From Planctomycetota bacterium (GTDB lineage Bacteria; Planctomycetota; UBA11346), in contig CANIXE010000055.1 in NCBI GenBank assembly GCA_947470885.1, positions 1 through 9,665 of the forward strand: 9,665 bases of DNA. Reading direction: 5' to 3'. Shown one piece after another: positions 5,001 to 9,665 of this stretch; position 1 is the first letter of the stretch, and each line of letters begins with the position of its first letter. Below the pieces are notes generated by a model, which had not been told where the DNA came from, made no database searches, and saw only the letters and a list, made by a program, of their open reading frames with translations. Made by a program: the position numbers and the translations under genes.

Positions 5001-6496
5001 TGTCCACCGCCCTCGTCTATCACCAGGCCACCAAGTACGCCCCCGACACCATCGGCGGGCATCCGGGACTGGATTGGGCGAGCCAGCCGGCCCAGACCAA
5101 GGACTACGAACCCAGCCGGGCGGTGGACCTGGCGGCGTGGCTGCCCTTCGATCCGAATCCGTTCACCGGCGAGGCCGCCGGCCCCGAGGCCCTGGTGGCC
5201 TCCGTCGGTCTGGCCGCGTTGTCCCGGCTGATTTACGCCACCTACGGCATCACCGGGATCATCCACGGCGACCGACCCACCTACCTGCGGGCGGCGCCCT
5301 CCGCGGGCGGCCTGTACCCGGCGGAACTGTATGTGGTGATCCGGGACTTCCCCACCCTGGCCCCTGGGCTGTACGGCTACCTGCCCCAGCGCCACGCCCT
5401 GATCCCCCTGTGGGAGGACCCCACCCTGGCGGACCACCTGGCCCAGGCTTGCTACGGCAGCGCAGCGGTGGCGGCGGCTCCGTTCAGCCTGGTGGTCACC
5501 GGGATCTTCGAACGTAGCCGCTGGCGCTACCAGGAGCGGGCCTACCGGCGGATCAACCTGGACACCGGCCACCTGCTGGGGAACGCCCAGTTGGCAGCCC
5601 ACGCCCTGGGCTGGCGCAGCCATCTGACCGCGGCCTTTGCCGATGACGCCCTGAATACCCTGTTGCGGGTGGATCCGGCGGAAGAAGGCGCCCTGGCGGT
5701 GCTGGCGATCAACAATCCGGGTAGCCTGGAGCGCCCCGCCTGGGCCGCGCTCCCCTCCCCCGTCGGCAGCAGCCATCCCACCCTGCCCCTGCTGGACGCG
5801 CTGCACGCCGCCGGCCGCTGCCCCAAGGAACGGCCCCGACTGCCGCTGCTGGGGGATGCCACCGCCGAGGCGTTGCACCTGCGCCACGGCTGGGCCACCG
5901 CCGAACACCTGGAATCCACCGGCCAGTCGCCCCTGTCCCGGGATGTTCTCTCGGCCATCGCCGACCGGCGGAGCACCCGGGCATTTTCCGGTGCACCCAT
6001 GCCCCGGGAGGCCCTGGCCCGGATCCTCGCCGCCGCCTACGCCCCGGAACGGGTGGGCCTGGGCCCGGCGGGGCACTTCGCCCTGGACCAGTTGATGACC
6101 TTCGTCGCCGTGCGTTCGGTCAGCGGCCTGGAACCCGGCGTGTACTACCTGGCCCCCACCGGATTGGAGTTGCGCCTGGTGCGGGCGGGCTGCGACGCCC
6201 GGGCATTAGCGTTCCTCGGCCTGGGCCAGGACCTCTGCGGCCTGGCGGCGGCGGTGGTCCTCCACGCCGCGGATCTTTCCGCCGCGGTCCAACGCTACGG
6301 TGACCGGGTGTACCGCCTGCTCCACCTGGATGCGGGGATCCTGGGCCAACGCCTGAATCTCGCGGCCCTGGCAGAAGGCCAGGGGGCCAGCGGCATCGGC
6401 GGATTCTTCGATGATAAGGTCAGCGACATGCTGGGCATTCCCCACGACCAGGCGGTGGTGTACCTGACGGTGCTGGGGGCGCCCAGCCGGGTGTAG
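5000..6496 (+). CDS. Tandem-domain SagB/ThcOx-type FMN-dependent nitroreductase
   Basis: This 498-residue protein belongs to the SagB/ThcOx branch of the nitroreductase fold, FMN enzymes best known for oxidising azolines to azoles in RiPP biosynthesis. It contains two nitroreductase units in one chain. Unit 1, about 65-240, has LSRLIYATYGI and the hallmark YLRAAPSAGGLYPAELYVV (95-113), then NLDTGHLLGNAQLAAHALGW. Unit 2, about 315-498, has IADRRSTRAFSG (FMN-phosphate-type RRS at 323-325), YRLLHLDAGILGQRLNLAA and GIGGFFDDKVSDMLGI. Between them lies a poorly conserved proline- and leucine-rich linker at about 245-310. The nitroreductase fold normally works as a homodimer, so this is probably a fused pseudo-dimer. 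The start overlaps the fabD stop by one base, implying translational coupling. No YcaO, E1-like protein or precursor peptide is visible, so the substrate is unknown. It is convergent with bioA. Confidence 0.85.
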   Translation: MSTALVYHQATKYAPDTIGGHPGLDWASQPAQTKDYEPSRAVDLAAWLPFDPNPFTGEAAGPEALVASVGLAALSRLIYATYGITGIIHGDRPTYLRAAPSAGGLYPAELYVVIRDFPTLAPGLYGYLPQRHALIPLWEDPTLADHLAQACYGSAAVAAAPFSLVVTGIFERSRWRYQERAYRRINLDTGHLLGNAQLAAHALGWRSHLTAAFADDALNTLLRVDPAEEGALAVLAINNPGSLERPAWAALPSPVGSSHPTLPLLDALHAAGRCPKERPRLPLLGDATAEALHLRHGWATAEHLESTGQSPLSRDVLSAIADRRSTRAFSGAPMPREALARILAAAYAPERVGLGPAGHFALDQLMTFVAVRSVSGLEPGVYYLAPTGLELRLVRAGCDARALAFLGLGQDLCGLAAAVVLHAADLSAAVQRYGDRVYRLLHLDAGILGQRLNLAALAEGQGASGIGGFFDDKVSDMLGIPHDQAVVYLTVLGAPSRV

Positions 6497-6559
6497 ACGG
6501 CGGTATTTTCCATGGAGCGCCAGCTCTGCTTCGGGGCGGTTCCCGCCGTGGCATCAACG
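6497..6559. other. Convergent gap with palindromes, sagB-type gene / bioA
   Basis: Two genes end head to head with 63 bases between the stops. GGCGG 6535-6539 pairs with CCGCC 6543-6547 around a 3-base loop. GAGCGCCAGCTC at 6515-6526 is the exact inverted copy of GAGCTGGCGCTC at 6590-6601 within bioA. Either hairpin could end transcription in both directions, but the only T-rich run (TATTTT, 6504-6509) lies on the wrong side of the stems for a plus-strand terminator. I therefore do not call a terminator. Confidence 0.45.
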
Positions 6560-7933
6560 TCAGTCGTCGCTGGGAGCGCCACCGATGCCGAGCTGGCGCT
6601 CGGCGCTCCTAGCGACGTCCGCCACTGCCCGGCCCAGGGACTCGGCCAGGGCATCCAGTTCGGCATCGGAGGCATTGAGCGGGGGCAGCAGGTACAGGGT
6701 GCTCCCCAGGGGACGGAGGAACGCGCCGTGGGCCAGGGCCGCCCGGCAGATGCGCTGGCCAAGCCGGCTGGGGATGGCGTCGGGGGCCAGCAAGTCCGCT
6801 GCCGCAACAAAGCCGACGCCGCGCACGGGTCCCAACGCACCGGTGGTGCGGGCTACCTCGGCAAGGCGGGCACGCAGACCTTCGCCCCGACGCTGAATAT
6901 CGGGCAGCAGCGGGGCTAAGGCATCCAGGGCGGCGTGGGCCACCGCCACCGCCAGGGCGTGGCCGCAGTAGGTGTTGCTGTGTAAAAAAGAGCGGCCGGA
7001 ATCCCACGTGCCGGCAAAAGCTTCCTGCACCCGGCGGCTGACCACCGTGGCGGCCAGGGGCAGCATTCCCCCGGTGAGACCCTTCGACAGCACTGTCAGG
7101 TCCGCGCCGGCGTTGGGGGCCAATTGGGATCCCAGCCAGGCGCCACAGCGGCCCATCCCGGCGGCGATTTCATCGGCGATCAGCAGCACCCCGTGGGCAT
7201 CGCACCAGGCCCGCAGGCGGGTCAGTAGGTCCGGGCTGTACACCCGCATGCCCCCTGCGCCTTGGAGCACCGGTTCCACCACCACCGCCGCCAGTTCACC
7301 GGCCACGGCATCCAGCTGGGCGCGGATGCCCGGCCATTCCCGGCCCGCGTCCAACCACGCCGGATCCGTGGGCCCGCTACGATAGGGCGCGCCGGTCAGC
7401 ACCGTGCCGGGGAAGCACCAGGCGGCGAACGGAGCGCGGTACAACGCGCAGTCGCTCACCGCCAGGGTCGCCACGGTTTCCCCGTGGTAGGCGTTTTCCA
7501 GGCAGGCGATCCGGGTGCGCCCGGGATGTCCGGTCTGGGCCTGGAACTGCAGGGCCATCTTCAGGGCGATCTCCATCCCGGTGCTGCCGTCGCCGGCGAG
7601 GAACACCGTGGCCGCCCGGCCACCCGCCACAGCCACCAGGCGTTCGCACAGGCGGACCACGGGCTCGTTCACCGTGCCCGCAGCGATCACATGGTCGAAG
7701 CGCCCGGCCTGCTCCGTCAGGGCCGCCAACAAGTCCGGATGGCGATGGCCCAGGGCCTTGCACCACCAGGAGCTGATACCGTCGAGAACCCGTCGGCCAT
7801 CCGCCAAGTGGAGGTGGCTGCCGCCAGCGCCGAGGATTTCCACCGGGGGCCACAGGTCACGATCGGTCAGGTGGGTGCAGGGCGGCCAGAACGCGGCCTT
7901 GGCCCGGTCCTGGAGGGACGGCTCGCTGGCCAC
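6560..7933 (-). CDS. bioA: Adenosylmethionine-8-amino-7-oxononanoate aminotransferase
   Basis: BioA is the PLP enzyme that converts 7-keto-8-aminopelargonate to 7,8-diaminopelargonate, with S-adenosylmethionine as the usual amino donor, in biotin synthesis. The 457-residue product shows the full pattern: SSWWCKALGH at 54-63 (the WW pair is typical of BioA rather than other class III aminotransferases), GDGSTGMEIALKMA at 114-127, YHGET at 149-153, IADEIAAGMGR with Asp254, and SKGLTGG with the PLP lysine Lys284. The start is a GTG at 7931-7933 placed directly after the TAG of the upstream NAGS gene, with no base between, so translation is very likely coupled. The last ~16 residues (RSAERQLGIGGAPSDD) are encoded by a palindromic repeat (6565-6617) and are probably not part of the ancestral enzyme. 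No other bio genes are in the window. Confidence 0.93.
   Translation of the reverse strand: MASEPSLQDRAKAAFWPPCTHLTDRDLWPPVEILGAGGSHLHLADGRRVLDGISSWWCKALGHRHPDLLAALTEQAGRFDHVIAAGTVNEPVVRLCERLVAVAGGRAATVFLAGDGSTGMEIALKMALQFQAQTGHPGRTRIACLENAYHGETVATLAVSDCALYRAPFAAWCFPGTVLTGAPYRSGPTDPAWLDAGREWPGIRAQLDAVAGELAAVVVEPVLQGAGGMRVYSPDLLTRLRAWCDAHGVLLIADEIAAGMGRCGAWLGSQLAPNAGADLTVLSKGLTGGMLPLAATVVSRRVQEAFAGTWDSGRSFLHSNTYCGHALAVAVAHAALDALAPLLPDIQRRGEGLRARLAEVARTTGALGPVRGVGFVAAADLLAPDAIPSRLGQRICRAALAHGAFLRPLGSTLYLLPPLNASDAELDALAESLGRAVADVARSAERQLGIGGAPSDD
6565..6617. repeat. REP-like palindrome forming the 3' end of bioA
   Basis: CGTCGCTGGGAGCGCC at 6565-6580 pairs with GGCGCTCCTAGCGACG at 6602-6617: 16 base pairs with a single G-T wobble. 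An alternative inner stem pairs GAGCGCCA 6574-6581 with TGGCGCTC 6594-6601. The element lies inside the bioA frame, 3 bases from the stop codon. Its size, GC-rich nested stems and position at a gene end fit a repetitive extragenic palindrome, here read as coding sequence. Confidence 0.65.
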
Positions 7934-8407
7934 CTAGACCTGGACCCACATCGCGGTCTCGTCGCAGTCCAGGAAGCGGTGGCAGCGCACGCACTCGCTC
8001 CAGACCTTCTGGGGCAGGTGGGAACGGTCCACCTTGGTGTAGCCCAGCTTGGCGAAGAATTCCACCTGGTAGGTCAGGCAGAACAGGCGCTTCAGCCCCA
8101 GGTGCCGGGCCTCGGCGGCGCAGGCCTTCACCAGGGCCCGGCCGACGCCGCAGTTCTGGGCCGACTGGGCCACCGCCAACGATTTGAGCTCACCGATGGC
8201 GTCGGTGTCGATGTGCACCGCGGCACAGCCCACCAGACCACCGAAATCCGCCTCGGCGACCAGGAAATCCCGGGTCATCTCGTACAATTCCGGCAGCGTC
8301 CGCTGAAGCATCAGCTTCCGCTGGGCGAAGGTGTTGATCAGTTCATGGAGGGCCGGGACATCCGTCAGCCGGGCCGGCCGAATGTGGTAAACCAGGGTGG
8401 CAGCCAC
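7934..8407 (-). CDS. Short-form N-acetylglutamate synthase (GNAT amino-acid acetyltransferase)
   Basis: This 157-residue GNAT protein matches the short N-acetylglutamate synthases that lack the amino-acid-kinase domain of E. coli ArgA. They acetylate glutamate with acetyl-CoA as the first step of arginine synthesis. Visible features: IRPARLTDVPALHELINTFA at 9-28, LPELYEMTRDFLVAE at 38-52, VGCAAVHI at 59-66, LKSLAV followed by the acetyl-CoA loop QNCGVGRAL (84-92), FCLTYQVEFFAKLGY at 109-123, and the family-typical tail LPQKVWSECVRCHRFLDCDETAM at 131-153. That cysteine-rich tail (Cys139, Cys142, Cys148) is what separates this group from generic GNATs. The start is a GTG at 8405-8407, 3 bases after the stop of the upstream gene, and the stop abuts the bioA start. 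Assignment to NAGS is from remembered family pattern; no other arg genes are here to support it. Confidence 0.75.
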   Translation of the reverse strand: MAATLVYHIRPARLTDVPALHELINTFAQRKLMLQRTLPELYEMTRDFLVAEADFGGLVGCAAVHIDTDAIGELKSLAVAQSAQNCGVGRALVKACAAEARHLGLKRLFCLTYQVEFFAKLGYTKVDRSHLPQKVWSECVRCHRFLDCDETAMWVQV

Positions 8408-8410
8408 GGG

Positions 8411-8776
8411 TCAGTACCGGCGAATCGGACCGGGCCGGGCCGCGGAATTTCCGCCTGCAGGCGCTCCCGTGGGCAGGGGCACATGGACGTCCTGCTGGGC
8501 GGGGATCACCTGGTCCAGGCGCTCGATGAGCTTGCCCAGATACTGGCGCCGGGTCTCCTTCGCCGCCGCATCCGCAGCCTTCAGGCGCAGCTCCTTCACC
8601 TCGGGCTGCTCGCCCAGGTAGGGCGCTAGGAACTCCGCCTCGGCCTGGGCCAGCAGGGCTTCGCCCAACTCCGCCTCGATCACCGCCAATTGGGCCTGGT
8701 AGACCTCCCGCAGGCGTTTCAGCGCGGCGATCTTCTGGCCATCCGACAGGGTCACGGTCAAGGGTTGGAGGGGCAT
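8411..8776 (-). CDS. Small coiled-coil protein of unknown function
   Basis: I do not recognise this 121-residue protein. Residues about 10-92 are almost entirely helix-forming and charged, with heptad-like spacing (IAALKRLREVYQAQLAVIEAELGEAL, then VKELRLKAADAAAKETRRQYLGKLIERLDQV), broken once by FLAPYLGEQP at 49-58, so a two-helix antiparallel coiled coil is likely. There is no signal peptide or membrane segment. The C-terminal tail from about 97 is rich in Pro, Gly and Ala and is encoded by palindromic DNA (8442-8468). I take the ATG at 8774-8776; the frame could also open at a TTG at 8816-8818, but that adds a low-complexity leader. It sits 53 bases after folE2 and 3 bases before the NAGS gene, so it is co-transcribed with them. 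Lack of enzyme motifs suggests a structural, adaptor or regulatory role; that is inference only. Confidence 0.7.
   Translation of the reverse strand: MPLQPLTVTLSDGQKIAALKRLREVYQAQLAVIEAELGEALLAQAEAEFLAPYLGEQPEVKELRLKAADAAAKETRRQYLGKLIERLDQVIPAQQDVHVPLPTGAPAGGNSAARPGPIRRY
8442..8468. repeat. Palindromic element in the 3' end of the coiled-coil gene
   Basis: GCGGAA 8442-8447 and TTCCGC 8449-8454 form an inverted repeat about one base. It runs straight into the 12-bp palindrome CGCCTGCAGGCG at 8452-8463 and then into GGCGCTCCC at 8460-8468. The last is the minus-strand GGGAGCGCC found also in the bioA-end palindrome. It encodes the Pro/Gly/Ala-rich tail of the small protein. Confidence 0.5.
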
Positions 8777-8806
8777 GGCGGCAGGGTGTGGGTGTGCCCC
8801 GGGTCG

Positions 8807-8820
8807 GGCAATCGGCAATC
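8807..8820 (+). repeat. Tandem duplicated heptamer between folE2 and the coiled-coil gene
   Basis: GGCAATC occurs twice head to tail, 9 bases beyond the folE2 stop on the minus strand. It creates the in-frame TTG that could extend the next gene. Probably a minor slippage duplication, with no function assigned. Confidence 0.35.
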
Positions 8821-8829
8821 GCCAGGCCG

Positions 8830-9665
8830 TCAGGCCACGAAGCCGCCAGGGATGCCCTTGGTGACGATGGCCACCGCGTTGTGGGGATGCAAGCTTTCCA
8901 CGTGGACGGCCTCGGCCCGCCAGTCGCGGATCCGGGCGTCCTGGTTCAGGGCGTGCTTGATCCGCCGGCCGGCGTCCTCGCAGAACATCAGGTTGCTGCC
9001 GTTGCGCCGGGCGAACTCCTGTTCGTCCGCCCGCTTCACCGCCGCCTGGACGGCGGTCTGGAGGGCGTCCTCCACCAGGTCGATGAGCTGGATCAGGCTG
9101 GGGGCGTCCCGGTCATCCACTTCGGTTTCCACCACCGCATAGCTGCGCTGGGCGTGGGGGGTGGCGACAATGGAGGATTCCTGGCCCAGCCACTCGGCCA
9201 CGGCCTCGGCGGACAGGGCCGACTGGCCGGCAAAATCCTGGCGAAACCGTTCTTGGACCAGTTGACGGGCCAATGCCGCCGAGCACGGGCAGGTGCTGGA
9301 ATAGGCGACGGTCACCCCCAGGCGGAAGCGATGGGTGCCGGCATCCAGGCTGCCGCTGAGGGTCACCGGGTAGGTCCGCCAGGCGCTGGTACCGCTTTTC
9401 AAGGCCGGGCGCTTCACCGGCAGGTCGCAGGCGATGCTGGTCCGCGCGGAATGGCTCAGGCCCACATGGCTGGCGACGAAACCGTCGAGAATCCGGCGGA
9501 CCAGGGGCAGAGTCAGGGGCTCGGACTCCAAGGCCTCGTTGATCGCCAGGTACAGCCGGGACATGTGAATGCCCTTGGCCTCGGGGTCGTCCAGGCTGAC
9601 GAAAGCATCGGCCTTGGCCGGGCAAAGGACCTCCCGACCGCCCACCAGGAGGCGCACCGGGACCT
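8830..9665 (-). CDS. folE2: GTP cyclohydrolase IB (FolE2), 5' end cut off by the window
   Basis: FolE2 converts GTP to 7,8-dihydroneopterin triphosphate, the entry step to folate and to queuosine-type 7-deazapurines, and replaces the zinc enzyme FolE. The frame is open to the right edge. The first possible start inside (GTG, 9655-9657) is internal, because family N-termini extend a few dozen residues further, so the gene begins outside the window. Recognisable segments, in order: KGIHMSRLYLAINEAL; the catalytic-cysteine region SSTCPCSAALARQLVQERF; TPHAQRSYAVVE, matching the AHxQRS histidine motif; NLMFCEDAGRRIKHAL; and VESLHPHNAVAIV near the C-terminus. FolE2 tolerates several metals, and in some bacteria it is induced when zinc is short; no Zur site can be sought because the promoter is not in view. 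It is the first visible gene of the minus-strand run leading to bioA. Confidence 0.9.
   Translation of the reverse strand, partial: VPVRLLVGGREVLCPAKADAFVSLDDPEAKGIHMSRLYLAINEALESEPLTLPLVRRILDGFVASHVGLSHSARTSIACDLPVKRPALKSGTSAWRTYPVTLSGSLDAGTHRFRLGVTVAYSSTCPCSAALARQLVQERFRQDFAGQSALSAEAVAEWLGQESSIVATPHAQRSYAVVETEVDDRDAPSLIQLIDLVEDALQTAVQAAVKRADEQEFARRNGSNLMFCEDAGRRIKHALNQDARIRDWRAEAVHVESLHPHNAVAIVTKGIPGGFVA

Noticed and set aside
4097..6076. 659-residue minus-strand frame opposite fabD and the SagB-type gene
   Set aside because: Gly/Gln/Arg-rich shadow of two well-supported plus-strand genes.
5000..6496. RiPP (thiazole/oxazole peptide) biosynthetic cluster
   Set aside because: Only the SagB-type oxidoreductase is present; no YcaO, E1-like protein, precursor peptide, protease or leader-linked transporter. 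The ABC exporter is MsbA-like and separated by the hairpin array.
7262..8629. 455-residue plus-strand frame opposite bioA, NAGS and the coiled-coil gene
   Set aside because: His/Gly/Arg/Gln-rich shadow; the minus-strand genes have recognisable motifs and tight operon spacing.
8777..8818. TTG start at 8818 giving a 135-residue version of the coiled-coil protein
   Set aside because: The added residues are low-complexity, and the TTG lies in a tandem duplicated heptamer; the ATG at 8776 begins the helical protein cleanly.

Overview
The window is GC-rich DNA from what looks like a Gram-negative bacterium: an MsbA-like lipid flippase, a periplasmic L,D-transpeptidase, type II fatty-acid synthesis and dense bacterial coding on both strands. 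The lineage is not settled. A short-form N-acetylglutamate synthase beside FolE2 occurs in several phyla. The GGAGCGCC-cored palindromes and the Rpn-like protein would suit a high-GC proteobacterium, possibly a gammaproteobacterium, but Acidobacteriota cannot be excluded without a search.

Layout. 1-329 (-): 5' part of an Rpn/PD-(D/E)XK-like protein that runs off the left edge. 330-793: non-coding, with an AT-rich patch, a cluster of GGTCGTC half-sites that includes an 18-bp perfect palindrome, and a long inverted repeat. 794-1810 (-): secreted L,D-transpeptidase. 1944-3719 (+): MsbA-type ABC exporter, divergent from the transpeptidase. 3720-4070: non-coding, with ten tandem hairpins starting right at the exporter stop codon. 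4071-5000 (+): fabD. 5000-6496 (+): a two-domain SagB-type nitroreductase overlapping fabD by one base. 6497-6559: short convergent gap with palindromes. 6560-9665 (-): a tight run, transcribed right to left, of folE2 (5' end missing), a small coiled-coil protein of unknown function, a short N-acetylglutamate synthase and bioA.

How the genes fit together. The minus-strand run on the right is a biosynthetic operon joining entry to folate-type pterins (FolE2), arginine (NAGS) and biotin (BioA). Spacings fall to 3 and 0 bases, so translational coupling is likely. fabD supplies malonyl-ACP; the FMN oxidoreductase translated with it has no obvious RiPP partners here. The transpeptidase and exporter are both envelope functions and share a divergent promoter region.

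The least explained content is non-coding: the hairpin array after the exporter, the GGTCGTC operator-like cluster near the left end, and a GGAGCGCC palindrome family that has become the coding C-termini of bioA and the small coiled-coil gene. I found no complete new defence or RiPP system, no CRISPR array and no RNA gene.
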